From contig JASFAU010000005.1 in the NCBI GenBank assembly GCA_039704465.1, positions 868,001-932,000 on the forward strand: a DNA stretch of 64,000 nucleotides, in the 5' to 3' direction. Below the pieces are notes generated by a model. It made no database searches and was not told the origin of the DNA. It saw only the letters and a program-made list of their open reading frames with translations. This document shows positions 41,261-52,094 of this stretch, in pieces. Origin of the DNA: Plasmodiophora brassicae. Its lineage: Eukaryota; Endomyxa; Phytomyxea; Plasmodiophorida; Plasmodiophoridae. The translations under genes and the position numbers were made by a program. Position 1 is the first letter of the stretch. The number at the start of each line of letters is the position of its first letter.

Positions 41261-42078
41261 ATGGCGACGTCTGTGCTAGGGCGATGCCGGGCTATGGTCA
41301 TGCAGCGTTGCGGCGCTCGTGCCTGGCTATCGGCACATGTGCCGAAGAACGGCGGAGACGCGCCCAGCGTGGCAGCGGCGCCTGAGAAGGCGCCCGATAG
41401 TGACAGCGGGAACGCGTCCGAAACGGGGCCCAGCAGCATAGGGGCTGGTGAAACGGCGTCCTCCGACGGTATGCCGGGGCGGTTCCCTGCGTCTGTTCGT
41501 ACCAACGTTCCTATCAGTCTGGCTGCCGAAGAGCTTTTCCGAGATGGAGGTCCCTCGAGACTGGAGCGAGGAGCTGGAGTTCCCCCAGACAGGTAACACG
41601 GTAGAAACGGATGATGTGGGACGTGTTCGCTCACGGGCTGCTGGTTCTCAGAAGAAGACCCTGACGCTCCCTTCGAAGAGGAGTACACAGGCGATCCTGA
41701 CGGTTGCACTGTTGCCGAACAGCTGTCGGTGTCGTCGTGCTCATCTCTGGCTGTTCAGGGATACCTGTGATGCTGGAAAAGACGCGCCTCTACCAGTCGA
41801 TGACGACGGACACAGTCGTGCCGGAGGAGCGCAAAGTGAAACTCTGGGCGAGGGTCACCGAGCTGAAGATCGACGAAGCCGATCAGCAGAGCTTGATATC
41901 GATCCTCGGGACGCGTTACGACCCGAACACCGGCGTCCTCAAGTTAACGTCTGACAAGTACCCGAGCCCCGACGAAAACGCCGAGCACGTATGCGACCTC
42001 CTCAAAACACTGATCGCCGAAGCCAAACAGCTGACCAAGCAGCTTGCCGAAGCCGAAGCGAAACTCGTATCGCAATAG
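41261..42078 (+). CDS. Mitochondrial small-subunit ribosomal protein mS35
   Basis: Four exons (41261..41468, 41518..41592, 41652..41702, 41759..42078), introns 49-59 nt, 217 aa. The N-terminus (MATSVLGRCRAMVMQRCG) resembles a mitochondrial presequence. The C-terminal domain matches the MRPS35/Rsm24 pattern: EERKVKLWARVTELKI, LISILGTRYDPNTGVLKLTS, YPSPDENAEHVCDLLKTLIA, EAKQL. An acidic middle segment (EEDPDAPFEEEYTGDPDG) is coded by a 51-nt exon. Exon joins were chosen by phase; the C-terminal exon is the secure part. Confidence 0.78.
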
Positions 42079-42489
42079 ACTATTCGGGCTTGGGAGCAGT
42101 GCATTTGCCTCCATTGTACTATCAGCGTTGTGGCCCAACGTTACGCTAACGGGTCGGTTCGTAGCGACATTCTCCATAAAGGGCAGGACCGCAGGAGTGA
42201 ACGACGTCATCGATTTGTCGGCCTAATGCGGTGCGGTAGGTAGCCACCTCGACCGACCCCGATGTGACGATCGACTGACATTCCGGGACATATCTTTCGC
42301 ACCGTATGTATCAGTAATAGCCATCTGCCCAAGGTGGTGATCGACATTGGCACGCCACCGTTTTTGGCCGGTTTCGAATAACCTTTGCTCGACGAGCGAG
42401 CTGTCTGTACAGCACTGAGGAGGGGTGCAGTGGACACTGGAGTCCGTCGCGCAATAAAGTTGCGTCCGTGATCGTCCCACGACGTCGTC
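42079..42489. other. Intergenic region upstream of NOT2
   Basis: Between mS35 and the NOT2-like gene, both pointing right. No exon or repeat was recognised; it should contain the NOT2 promoter. Confidence 0.4.
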
Positions 42490-42555
42490 ATGACGTCTAG
42501 GGACTTCATCCTGGCGTCGGCGGCCAGGCAGGCGCAACAGCAGCAGATGCTGCAG

Positions 42556-42586
<31 letters not shown>

Positions 42587-43851
42587 CGCAGCAGCAGTCG
42601 GCGGCGTATGGCATGCTGGGCCTGTCCTCAGTTGATAACGGGTATGCGGCGTATGGTGCGCGGCTCGGCGCACCGATGCCGTCGATGCGGTCGTTCAACG
42701 GCATGAGACACGACGACCGGTCCGCGCCCAGCATGCCGAATCATTCATTCGCGTTGTCCTCGGATGCATCAGCGCTGTCGCATCTGAATGAGTACGGCGA
42801 CATCAATGACGTGTATTCGCTGCCGCTGGGCTACGGCGGCGCCTCTCAGCGTGATATGGCAATTCTAAGCAAAGGTACACGTGCCGCCGCATCCAAGTCC
42901 CGGTCAACGCCACGAAATTTATATTCAGAATCGTTTGTAGGCGCGGGGCACATGCTTCCTCACGCTCACGCTCAGCCCCGAATCGATAACGTACCCGTCT
43001 TTGATATGAGCGAGGATTTCCCGGCACTCGGCTCCACAACGTCAAAGGCGTCGTCGGCTTTGAACGGTACGACATCAGCGACCGCGCGGAATCTCCAAGC
43101 GCCTCAGCATTACGGGCCACAACCCGGCCTGATAATACGGAACAACGAAGTCGAATTTCCTGCGCTCGGGTCAACTGTTGGCGACCGGATCGGGGACAGC
43201 AGAGGAATCGGCTACGCGTCGATGGTATCCCATGCCCAGCAGCAGCAACAACAGCAGCAACATCAGCAGCAGCAGCAGTCTCCAGAGCAGCAACCCGCGC
43301 CGATAGGATCATCGGCCGCACGGTCAAGCTCGAAGAGCAAGTTTGGTCTGCAAGGGCTGCTGGGCGTAATCCGGATGACCGATCCCGATCGGAATACGCT
43401 GGCGCTGGGAACGGACCTGACAACACTGGGCCTGAACCTGAACTCTGCCGATGTCCTCTACCCGACATTCGCATCACCTTGGGCGGACGCGCCATCCAGA
43501 CGGGAACCCGACTATATCCTACCGTATTGCTACTATCGGCAACCGCCGGCGTTGAAGACAAGCCACTTCTCAAAGTTCCAGCTCGAGACGCTGTTCTACG
43601 TGTTCTACAACATGCCCAAGGACATGCTTCAGGTGTTCGCCGCCAAGGAGCTGTATGCACGCGAGTGGAAGTACCACCCGGAACTGAAGCTCTGGTTCGC
43701 AAGACCGTCGGACGTCGCCATGGCGCAGCTCGGATACGCAGCGGGCACGTACGTGTACTTCGACACGAGCACCTGGGAGCGCAGAGTATATCCGCGGGAA
43801 CACAGCGACGCGCTAACGTTCATGTCCGACGAAGAGATAACAATGATGTAA
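42490..43851 (+). CDS. NOT2: CCR4-NOT complex subunit NOT2 (CNOT2)
   Basis: 453 aa as a single exon. A Gln-rich N-terminus (DNA about 42535-42597) and a second Gln-rich stretch (about 43236-43285) flank a low-complexity region with the repeated motif D/E-FPALGS (residues about 176 and 215), characteristic of NOT2. KFGLQGLLGVIRM then leads into the NOT-box: LALGTDLTTLGLNLNS, YPTFASPWA, FSKFQLETLFYVFYNMPKDM, AAKELYAREWKYHPELKLWF. NOT2 anchors the deadenylase module and joins NOT3/5 to NOT1. A 54-nt GT-AG stretch at about 42872-42925 could be an in-frame intron; I left it in. Confidence 0.92.
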
Positions 43852-44033
43852 AGATCAAAGGAATTCACCAGTGCATTCTGTACCTGTACCGCCTGGGGTC
43901 CGCAGGCAGAGCAATCACTGCTGGTTGCTCGTGTCGTGCGCCCGGTGGCGTCGCTGATGGTGATGTCCCCCCAAAAACGGTCGCGGACCCCGCATTGGCG
44001 TTGGGAGGTCGACCCAATCCTCGTCGTGTGGCA

Positions 44034-44293
44034 ATGGGCAAGCAACCGGGCCGTCACGTCCTGGTCACGCGTCAGGCGGTTCGTCGTCTGCGGGGTCGGG
44101 AGACGGCTCCCAAGCCGTGCACGTCGGAGATGATTAGCTTCCTCAACTGCATCACGGCGAACAATTACGAGAACACACGGTGTTGGTCGCCGCGTCTTCC
44201 GCCTACCGTCCGACGCGTCGGCTGAACTAGGCTGGCCCCATAGGCAAGGAGGAGATCAACCTGCTGTCAGAGTGCACGATGGATGCGGTATGA
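44034..44293 (+). CDS. Twin CX9C protein, mS37/CHCHD1-like
   Basis: Two exons (44034..44181, 44244..44293), 62-nt intron with GGCTGAAC branch site, 65 aa. Splicing inside a Cys codon creates two perfect CX9C motifs: Cys29-Cys39 (C TSEMISFLN C) and Cys50-Cys60 (C KEEINLLSE C). The basic N-terminus (VTRQAVRRLRGRETAPKP) resembles mitoribosomal mS37 (CHCHD1), where E-M after the first Cys is typical. Twin CX9C proteins are imported into the intermembrane space by Mia40 oxidation. Could instead be another small CHCH protein such as a COX assembly factor. Confidence 0.75.
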
Positions 44294-44332
44294 ACCCAAC
44301 GCCCTATCGCTTCACAACCCGGCCGTATGACG

Positions 44333-44352
44333 TTCCTGTATGCAGGAACGCG
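44333..44352. repeat. Short perfect hairpin
   Basis: Eight-base arms cgttcctg and caggaacg separated by tatg, in the 260-nt gap between the CX9C gene and C1D. Possibly chance. Confidence 0.5.
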
Positions 44353-44555
44353 CGAAGAAGAACAGTCGGCAGGATTCGCTGATGTATCGCCTCATGCGTC
44401 TAGCGAAACAGGTTTAACAGTGGATGACAACAAAAACAAACGTCACGACGTGTGTGAATTGCGAACCGCTGCGTGCTGGTGTGTAGCTCGCGTCAGTGCG
44501 TGACTGCACCTGCACCGCGCGCCCACGGAGTTTGACCGAGTTGCGCGCGGCAATC

Positions 44556-45155
44556 ATGTCCGGCGGCGCGCTGGACGACGGCGTGCAGGCCGGGATCGAG
44601 CAACTGGAGTGCAGCTTGGCAGGCATCGAGGCTCTGCTCGAGAAGTTGAACCCGGCTGCGTTCGAGGCAGCGGTGGAGGCGCTGGGCGTCCATGATGGGG
44701 CGAAACTGCATGCGACGACGGCGTTCGCGGTCAGCTCATTGTACTTCGTGTACCTGCGGTGCCTGGGCCAGGTGCCACAGGATCACGCCCTGAACAAGGA
44801 GATCAGTCGGGTCAAGTCGTACTTTGAGAAGATACGACGGGCGCGGGACGGCGGTGCTGGTGACCAGCCGACGTCCAGGGTCGATACGGCCGCCGCCGGC
44901 CGCTTCGTTCGCCATGCCCTCGGATCCCAGCAAATCGACCTGGACGCGAAGACCGTTGCCGACAAGCTCGAAGCGGACGCGCAACACGGGCGCACTCACA
45001 AGCGCTTCGCGTCGCGGCGCCTGGCGTCGGATTCGCGGTCAACCGTCGCACCGGAGACGAACAACGTTCTCTGGCAGAAGCTGCGCGCCCAGGCAACGTC
45101 CACTGAAGAGCTGGTCGACAAGTTCCTCGAAGAGCACCGCAAGAGGAAACAATAA
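44556..45155 (+). CDS. C1D / Lrp1 exosome-associated protein
   Basis: Intronless, 199 aa from the ATG at 44556. N-terminal Sas10/Utp3/C1D domain: GIEQLECSLAGIEALLEKL, HATTAFAVSSLYFVYLRCLG, HALNKEISRVKSYFEKI. The C-terminus is basic and ends EEHRKRKQ. C1D/Lrp1 binds Rrp6 and the nuclear exosome for rRNA and snoRNA 3' processing. Adjacent to, and convergent with, the beta-lactamase-fold gene. Confidence 0.85.
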   Translation: MSGGALDDGVQAGIEQLECSLAGIEALLEKLNPAAFEAAVEALGVHDGAKLHATTAFAVSSLYFVYLRCLGQVPQDHALNKEISRVKSYFEKIRRARDGGAGDQPTSRVDTAAAGRFVRHALGSQQIDLDAKTVADKLEADAQHGRTHKRFASRRLASDSRSTVAPETNNVLWQKLRAQATSTEELVDKFLEEHRKRKQ

Positions 45156-45197
45156 ATTCGTGGTGATGGGGTGTATTCGTCAGGGGTGGGACGGCAT

Positions 45198-47358
45198 TCA
45201 GTAAATGTGGAAGGACAGGACGTTCAGAGTGGTCAGCGCGTAGATCGACATGACGCTGAGCAGGTAGGTAATGCAGAGGAAGATGGTGCTGCAGCGGTTG
45301 CGTATGGGTTTGGGCAGGCACTCGCCGCGTGTGATCATCCCGACGATGACGACCAGCAGCGAGGCGCAATCGAGGATCATTCGCAGGTAGGCGAAGGCGA
45401 CCAGTGCCGTCAGTTGCTGAGAAGGGTACCCGAGCAGGAGTTGCGGGTACGTTCCGGCCATGACGACCAGCAGGATGATCTGGCCGTAGGCCAGCGCCAC
45501 CGATACGACCAGGACAACGGACGATACGATCCGGGCGCCACGAACCAGATTCGTGGCATCGTCGACACCTTTGACGACGACCCTGTTGCGACGGCAGCAT
45601 CGTGTGCAAGGTAAAACAGCGGAATACGCCATCAGCAACAGGCCGGTGAGGAAATGGAAGGCCAGGAAGATCAGGTTTGCCAGACGCGTCCCTGGAGAGG
45701 CTTTCACCCCCGAGTGACCTTCGTTCGGGAATGCGCTGACGCGCATGCCCTGCCCGTCGTTGGGATCCCAGAAGATCAGCATTTCCATGTCGACGCCGGA
45801 TTTCGCCAGATCAGGGTTATCCTCGGGGAGAGCCTGGAATGTCAGAAGCTGGCCCGACGTGTCGTGGACCGCGCTCTGAGGGACCTGGACCAGGGTGTAC
45901 CGTCGGGTGATGGTTGCCGGCAGCGTCGAAGAGTACGACGATCTCGGATCCGGGTTCGGGATGGTGACATCAATCGCAGATGCGGTCCTGGTCGATATGG
46001 TGAACGACGGGCCTTGGACCAAGGTCAGGAGCTTCCCCAGTCCGCGCTGGGTGGCGTCCCAGTGCATGTACTGTCCGTCCAGGCTCGCCGACAGCGACCC
46101 GGTGGACACAGGGAACCGGACAGCGTTCGGGTTCGTGGCCTGCGGGTACTGTCTCTGGATGAACGAGTTGAACGCTGCCCGGTCGGGGTCAGACAGGGCT
46201 GGCGCGTCTCTATGCGTTGTGAACGACAGAAACGCTTCGGACGTGTCGGGCAGCAAACAGCCGATCGACGTGCTGGTGAAGCTGGTCCCTCCGTGGTATA
46301 GGTAGCGGTGCGTGTACTGCGCCACGTCGAGGAACCATTGCAGAGCCATGCCGCCGACCATTGTCCCGTTGACACGACCGAAGTCGATCGGGCCGAGCGA
46401 CGTCTGCATCGAGTGCATCGTGTCGGTTAGCGTTGACGAATTCTTGAACAGGTTCCCGCCGCCGCTCAGGTGCTCGACGAAGAACTTGCTGAGGTCGTCG
46501 ATTGATGTGATGAGGTCCCCTGCCACGCTTGATCAGAGGAGCGGCCATCCATCGCGACATGCACCACTGACCTGCTGGGTACAACCCAATGTCGAGCGGT
46601 TCGTACGATTTCTCTGGGACGCACAGGTTGTCGAGCCCGTTGGGGGCCTCCGAGAGGCTCTTGGTGAAGTACGACCGGGACATGCCCAGCTTCACGAAGA
46701 TGTTATCGCGAATGTAGTCGCGATAGTCGACGCCCGTGACGGATTCGATCAGCAGGCCTTCGAGCGTAGCGCACAGGTTCGAGTACGCCATAGGCCACGA
46801 ACCCGGCGCCCTGACGATCGGCGTGGCTCCTTTCTCCACTTGGGATCGCAGGCCCTTGCTCTGCTGGGACGTCGGGAACTTGGGGAACAGGTTAAGCACC
46901 GCGGTGTCGAACCCGCACCGATGCGTGAACAGATCGAGGACGGTGATCCGATCCAGCTTGGCGCGGTCGTCGCCCGTCCAGATATCGTGCAGGAACGGCA
47001 TATGCTGCGTGATCGGATCGCCGAACCCGACATCGTGTCGTTCGATCAGCTGCATCAGCGCTGTAGCGGTCAGTACCTTCGTGATGCTTCCAACTCGAAA
47101 CAGGCTCGATGCGGACGGGACGCTCGCGTGGCCATGCGCGTCGTAGCAGGTGCCATGAGCGGCAGTGTATACCTTAGCAGACCTGCTTGCCGCGCTCCAC
47201 TCGATGTACGCGCTGACGGTTGCCGGAAACTGATCACCGCGTTCGGCATCGTTAGTGAAGTCGGCGAACCACGACGAAAAGTCGTCCTGGTTCGCGATGC
47301 GACCAAACGCCAACGTCCACACAGTTAAACATAACAGCCCGAGCGTGGCAACGTCCAT
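45198..47358 (-). CDS. Serine beta-lactamase-fold protein with C-terminal membrane segments
   Basis: Two exons (47358..46572, 46519..45198), 52-nt intron, 702 aa from the first true ATG. Signal peptide LLCLTVWTLAFG. Class-C beta-lactamase/DD-peptidase motifs: S-x-x-K as SITK (Ser91, Lys94), Y-x-N as YSN (Tyr192, Asn194), and an HGG motif (YHGGTSF) in exon 2. The splice restores LYPAGDLITSIDDLSKFF. The last third has about five TM helices (e.g. LIFLAFHFLTGLLLMAYSAV, VVLVVSVALAYGQIILLVV). Eukaryotic members are usually esterases or peptidases (LACTB-like); the substrate is unknown. Confidence 0.85.
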
Positions 47359-47788
47359 CTCCACACCTGATCAATAATGCGCCTCAGAAGGCACGCGACG
47401 CGTGACGCACCAGATCTTCAACGGGCAGACAGGGTAGGCGAGAGATCTTGTCCAAAGCACAATATCTCGATTTCTTGGGATTTTTATTTCCTGAGCCCTG
47501 AATCCCCTTGACGAGGATTAGGTCAGTGGGACGGACCGACCGCAACACTTGCCCAGGCCAAAGACCACCAGCGCCGCCCAGACCACCAGCGCCGCCCGTC
47601 CTGTCAAAATATCTGCACTATGTTGCTACCTGTCACTGGAAACGTAAAGGGGAAATCCTAACGTTTATTCCGTGTCACCCGGGTACAGGAGGTCCCCCCT
47701 ATCGTGGTGGAGGCTGCTGGCGATGGTTCGCGCGCAAGCTAAAATATACATCAGCTTTTACTGTAAAGGAGGTATTAATTGTGTCGGT
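47359..47788. other. Intergenic region at the edge of the repeat island
   Basis: Upstream of the beta-lactamase-fold gene and downstream of the GIY-YIG gene. The only feature seen is a tandem duplication of an 18-bp unit (gaccaccagcgccgccc plus one base) at 47563-47597. Confidence 0.5.
47563..47597. repeat. Tandem duplication of an 18-bp unit
   Basis: Two adjacent copies of gaccaccagcgccgccc with one extra base, differing only at the last position. Noncoding as far as I can see. Confidence 0.8.
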
Positions 47789-48779
47789 TTAGTACGAGCG
47801 CGTGTTCCCTGCTCCGCGAACGTTGTCGGCTCCGTACAGGGCTTTCATCGCGTAATACGTCGCCGTCTCTGCCGCTTTTGCTGCCTCATTGGACTCATAC
47901 GTCGTTACTTGGCCGACGGATTCTGGAGGGTAACGCCTTGACCACTGGGCACCATTCCCGCTGAAATGCTTATCCATCCGTTCGTCCAATGGAGTCTTCC
48001 CCTTGACTATCGGACCTTCACGCACCATTCCAACGTATTTCTTCCCATCGGCCTGGTTCAGAGTGTACACGGCAGCAGGTTGGAGGGTGCTCCTGGTGGG
48101 CGCAGGGTTCGATGGTGGCTGGGGGTGTGACAATAACGCTGATGTGGATGTGGCTGCTGGTGCTGATGATGCAGAGGAGCCCTTCGTGTAATGGTACAAC
48201 GTTATCCCGCCTATAACCGCGACGGCAATGCCTGCCCCGGCAAGCATCACTCCACGAGATGGCCATAACGCGGACGAAGGCACGCTCAGTACCACCGGGT
48301 TCAAGTCGTCATCGATGCGGACCCGAACAACGCTAGCGTTCGTCACGATGTTAGTATAAAGCTGGGAGTACACTTTCAAAGGAATAGAGAAATGTCACCT
48401 GAGAGGCTGGCCCCGGAAAGACTGGCCTTCAAGTTTGCACATTACGCCCCATTCCTGGTCACTGCCACAGGGAACGAACGCGAACACGGTCCCATCTTCG
48501 TCAGGATAGATGCGGGCGTCGGTCCTGGCGATCAAGTCGAAAAGTTCGACCGGTGTGGTATTCCCGGGTAAATTGGCTGCCTCAAACATGTCAGCGATTA
48601 GCATATGACGACTACAGGATGCGGTTTGGCAAACATATGACGCAAAGCTGGTTTCCGGGTACCAGCAGGGGGTCATCGGCAACGGGGCGCTGTACCTGAA
48701 CCGGGGAGGCGGCCTCGCTGTTAGTAACGACGGGTTCCTGAACAGTACCATTCGCCTGTATCGAACTGCTCGCTCCCAT
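47789..48779 (-). CDS. Putative N-myristoylated, membrane-anchored GIY-YIG nuclease-domain protein
   Basis: Three exons (48779..48663, 48580..48399, 48332..47789) give 280 aa. Intron 1 (82 nt) has a CTGAC branch; intron 2 (66 nt) has a perfect TACTAAC. MGASSSIQ at the start fits N-myristoylation. Residues 40-124 are a novel region (ELFDLIARTDARIYPDEDG); 128-148 are a TM helix (MLAGAGIAVAVIGGITLY); then a Pro/Ser linker and a GIY-YIG-like domain: VYTLNQADGKKYVG, DERMDKHFSGNGAQW, and a C-terminal E-...-YGADNVRGAGN. The HFxGNGxxW and NVRG motifs occur in GIY-YIG proteins of some protists and large DNA viruses. Two partial frameshifted copies follow at 50506 and 52674. Confidence 0.6.
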
Positions 48780-49134
48780 TGATGTGACTTCGAGACAGAG
48801 ACCCGCGTGTTGACTCATGAGAAATGCCGCGTGCATCTCGCATACAATGGTTCTCGACAGCCAGTAGCACTTCCGCTCGTGAGGAACGGGACGGCATACG
48901 TATACATGCCATGATGCAGACGACGCCGATCCCCGGTTCGGGTGTGCAATACCATGTACGTAGGTATAGCCTGCCGCGTCAAGCAACCCGTCACTGGTGG
49001 CGGTCAACACAACCCTGTTCAGTGTTCACGAACCCGACGAGCCGTCGGCCGAGCACACTGCTGCTGCTGCTAGTCTATAGACTGATAGTCGGCCCCGCGG
49101 CCTGAGCCCTGAGCCGGTGTACCTGGCGCCAAGT
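48259..49134 (-). repeat. Repeat A: 5' part and upstream flank of the GIY-YIG gene
   Basis: This segment is duplicated as repeat B (50506-51322) and repeat C (52674-53142), all in the same orientation. It covers about 355 nt upstream of the GIY-YIG ATG, exon 1, exon 2, both introns and the start of exon 3 (to SALWP). A CTG microsatellite lies in the upstream part (about 49058-49072). The introns are retained in the copies, so duplication was at DNA level. Confidence 0.85.
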
Positions 49135-49154
49135 AGGTAGATTTCCTTCACATA

Positions 49155-49416
49155 CTCCACGTCCCATACGAGACATGTTGCTTGCGGATCTGCAGATCCC
49201 CAGCACGCGTATGCAAGAGGATGTCTACTTGGATCTCGTGGGTGGCCTGTTCCACTGCTTCCTCGCTATCCGCCAGAATCAACTTGGTGTCTCCCGAGAT
49301 GCATCCTGCATAACCTCTTGGCAATTGCCATGGTATCAGTGTTCTGTTAGCCCACTGTCTAGTATGGCTGGCCGCGGCTCATCCAGCGCTGATAGCGTGA
49401 CATTGATCTGGTTGTT
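49155..49416 (-). pseudogene. Possible retroelement protease remnant
   Basis: The minus strand, continuing from the gag fragment, reads INVTLSALDEPRPAILDSG, where ILDSG resembles the active-site turn of retroviral-type aspartic proteases, then a stop. A frameshift later it reads SGDTKLILADSEEAVEQ. It looks like a decayed protease following gag. Weak evidence, short motif. Confidence 0.4.
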
Positions 49417-49892
49417 GGCGCCCTGTGCATATCCAGCCTCTTAACTTGCAGATTTTGGAGTTCTCTGTGCTCGTGCGTCTATCTGCGTTTGCAGCTTACT
49501 CGCCCCTCACCTCTTGCATGCCAGGTGTTGGGTGTTCGGCGGCTTCTTCTGCATCCCCAGCGCACTCGCGACTCCATTCCCCTCTGCCTTCCATTGAGTG
49601 TTCGCCCGTGCATGGCTCATTGCCAACAGAGCCGGCATTCTTCTGGGATTTATTCGATCGCTTCGATTTCATCTTCTCGAAGGTTTTGTTCTTCTGTTCT
49701 TCAGTTGCCTTCGAGCAGTCTCTCAGCGTGTGCGGACCGTTGCAGAACCAGCACTTGGGTTTGCGTTCGGCAATGTCCGACTTTTGCCTCTTGGGGTCGG
49801 CACGTTCTTCCGGACCTTCCGGGTTGGCACTGGCGTCGGTCTTCAGACGTCTCTTGCCTCCGCTCACCTTCTTGAGCGGCGTGACCGTCTCG
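49417..49892 (-). mobile_element. Retrotransposon gag C-terminus fragment, left arm of inverted repeat
   Basis: Minus strand encodes the gag C-terminal region: TPLKKVSGGKRRLKTDASAN, ERKPKCWFCNGPHTLRDC (a C-x2-C-x3-H-x4-C zinc knuckle) and a basic tail KKSQKN-type stretch. It is the inverted partner of 49919-50505, separated by 26 nt. The two arms differ by substitutions (HTLRDC versus HTLGDC), so they are old copies, not an artefact of strand switching. No reverse transcriptase or integrase is present. Confidence 0.85.
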
Positions 49893-49918
49893 AGCAGGAC
49901 GAGACAGTCGAACAAGGA

Positions 49919-50505
49919 CGAGACGGTCACGCCGCTCAAGAAGGTGAGCGGAGGCAAGAGACGTCTGAAGACCGACGCCAGTGCCAACCCGGAAGGTCCG
50001 GAAGAACGTGCCGACCCCAAGAGGCAAACGTCGGATATTGCCGAACGCAAACCCAAGTGCTGGTTCTGCAACGGTCCGCACACGCTGGGAGACTGCTCGA
50101 AGGCAACTGAAGAACAGAAGAACAAAACCTTCGAGAAGATGAAATCGAAGCGACCAAATAAATCCCAGAAGAATGCCGGCTATGTTGACGGTGAGCCATG
50201 CACGGGCGAACACTCAATGGAGAGCAGAGGGAAATGGAGTCGCGAGTGCGCTGGGGATGTGCGCACCTCGATCGTGTACCCGCTGCCGAACCTGACGACA
50301 TCCGCTCGTCAGCATTGCTGAACGCCCTGGGGGCCGACTGCGCTCGACGACGTCGAGAAGCCGCCGAACACCCAACACCTGGCACGCAAGAGGTGAGGGG
50401 CGAGTAAGCTGCAAACGCAGATAGACGCAGAGCACAGAGATCTCCCAAGTCTGAAAGTTAAGACAACTTGCAGCAGACAATGAGGCTGGATATGCACAGG
50501 GCGCC
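49919..50505 (+). mobile_element. Retrotransposon gag C-terminus fragment, right arm of inverted repeat
   Basis: Plus-strand copy of the gag zinc-knuckle region (KCWFCNGPHTLGDCSKATEE). Both arms end at the same ggcgcc (49417-49422 and 50500-50505). This arm carries about 110 nt (near 50257-50360) that the left arm lacks. It is truncated where repeat B begins. Confidence 0.85.
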
Positions 50506-51322
50506 ATGGCCATAACGCGGACGAAGGCACGCTCAGTACCACCGGGTTCAAGTCGTCATCGATGCGGACCCGAACAACGCTAGCGTTCGTCACGATGTTA
50601 GTATAAAGTTGGGAGTACACTTTCAAAGAAATAGAAAAACGTTACCTGAGAGGCTGGTCCCGAAGAGACTGGCCTTCAAGTTTGCACATTACGCCCCATT
50701 CCTGGTCACTGCCACAGGGAACGAACGCGAACACGGTCCTATCTTCGTCAGGATAGATGCGGGCGTCGGTCCTGGCGATCAAGTCGAAAAGATCGGCCGG
50801 CGTGGTAGTCCCGGGTAAATTGGCTACCTCAGACATGTCAGCGATTAGCATATGACGACTCCAGGATGCGGTTTGGCAAACATATGACGCAAAGCCGGTT
50901 TCCGGGTACCAGCAGGGGGTCATCGGCAACGGGGCGTTGTACCTGAACCCGGGAGGCGGCCTCGCTGTTAGTAACGACTGGTTCCTGAACAATACCATTC
51001 GCTTATCGAACTGCTCGCTCCCATTGATGTGTCTTTGAGACAGAGACCCGCGTGTTGACTCATGTGAAATGTCGCGTGCATCTCGCATACAATGGTTCTC
51101 GACAGCCTGTAGCACTTCCGCTCGTGAGGAACGTGACGGCATACATGCCATCATGCAGACGACGCCGATCCCCGGTTCGGGTGTGCAGTACCATGTACCT
51201 AAGTATAGTCGACAGCGTCAAGCAATCCGTCACTGGTGGCGGTCAACGCGACCCTGTTCATTGTTCTCGAACCCGACGAACCGTCGGCCGAGCACGCTGC
51301 TGCTGCTGCTGCTAGTCTATAG
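50506..51322 (-). pseudogene. Repeat B: frameshifted partial copy of the GIY-YIG gene
   Basis: Aligns along its length with repeat A. The copy starts MGASSSI but a 2-nt deletion (gataagcg versus gatacaggcg) shifts the frame, and it stops at SALWP, so the TM and GIY-YIG parts are missing. A 170-residue open frame (51154..50642) exists only because of the frameshift. Splice and branch signals (TACTAAC) are kept. Confidence 0.75.
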
Positions 51323-52080
51323 ATAATCCGGACCTTCCGGGTTGGCACTGGCGTCGGTCTTCAGACGTCTCTTGCCTCCGCTCACCTTCTTGAGCGGCGT
51401 GACCTCTCGTCCTTCTTCGACTGTCTGGTCCTGCTCGCCTCCTTCGCGGCCACCATCTTCTGATAGTGCCGGACTTCGTCGAACATCACAGCCTTCTCCC
51501 CAACCAGTTTGAGCAGCTGGCGAGAGTCGGTTCTCAGCTCCTTCATGCTGGTCTCTGTGATTTCGGTGACGGTCTCCCTAAGCTCGTCTGGCGATATGCC
51601 GCGTAGCAGCAATTTGACCTTGAGCTTTTGGCCCTGTGCACCTTCGAACATGTGGTGGCAGGCGTGCTCTTTCACAAGTCTCGCGAACTGCGCGCCGTAG
51701 TCTGCTCCCCGTGCTGCCGCTTCTGGGATGCTTCTCTTCATCCGCATTTCTCTGAACGTGTCGACGAACTTTATACCGCTCTTCGGTGTTGTCGTTGTCA
51801 TGCGACGTTCGAGCATTTCCAGCAACACGTCGTCCGGGATGTTGTCGGCCGTGTAGACTTCATCCACCCCGTCCAGCGTCATGAGGGAAGCGGCCAGAAG
51901 GTGCTCATCTGCCATCGTCCGCACATCTGCCTCGACGTCGTTCAGCCCCGATTCGCTCATACTTTGCCGGTACAGCTTGTACTGTCGGAACCACTTGACC
52001 AGCGCGGCTTGCCCTGAAGACGTTAGGTTTGGCTTCCTGTTGTCCTCGTCCTTCTGCACGAGATTTCTCAGTTGGACCAT
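51323..52080 (-). mobile_element. Retrotransposon gag fragment (capsid-like region), minus copy
   Basis: A 232-residue minus frame (52080..51382): AALVKWFRQYKLYRQSMSES, DGVDEVYTADNIPDDVLLEM, FVDTFREMRMKRSIPEAAAR, LKVKLLLRGISPDEL, then QKMVAAKEASRTRQSKKDER, after which the TPLKKVSGG region continues in another frame to the junction with repeat B. Together with the zinc-knuckle arms this reconstructs the order of a gag polyprotein, but the pieces lie apart and in both orientations. Confidence 0.75.
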
Positions 52081-52094
52081 CTTCGTCCTTGTCA

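Noticed and set aside
49120..49134. tggcgcc on the minus strand as a possible retroelement primer-binding site
   Set aside because: The same sequence begins repeats A and C in different contexts with no LTR before it, so it is part of the GIY-YIG gene's upstream flank.
49425..50321. A 298-codon plus-strand open frame crossing the centre of the gag palindrome
   Set aside because: Its first half is the antisense of the gag copy in the left arm and its second half the sense copy of the right arm. It is open only because of the palindrome.
50642..51154. A 170-codon minus-strand frame in repeat B as a gene
   Set aside because: Compared with repeat A it is frameshifted in exon 1 and reads through an intron; it is better described as a pseudogene copy.
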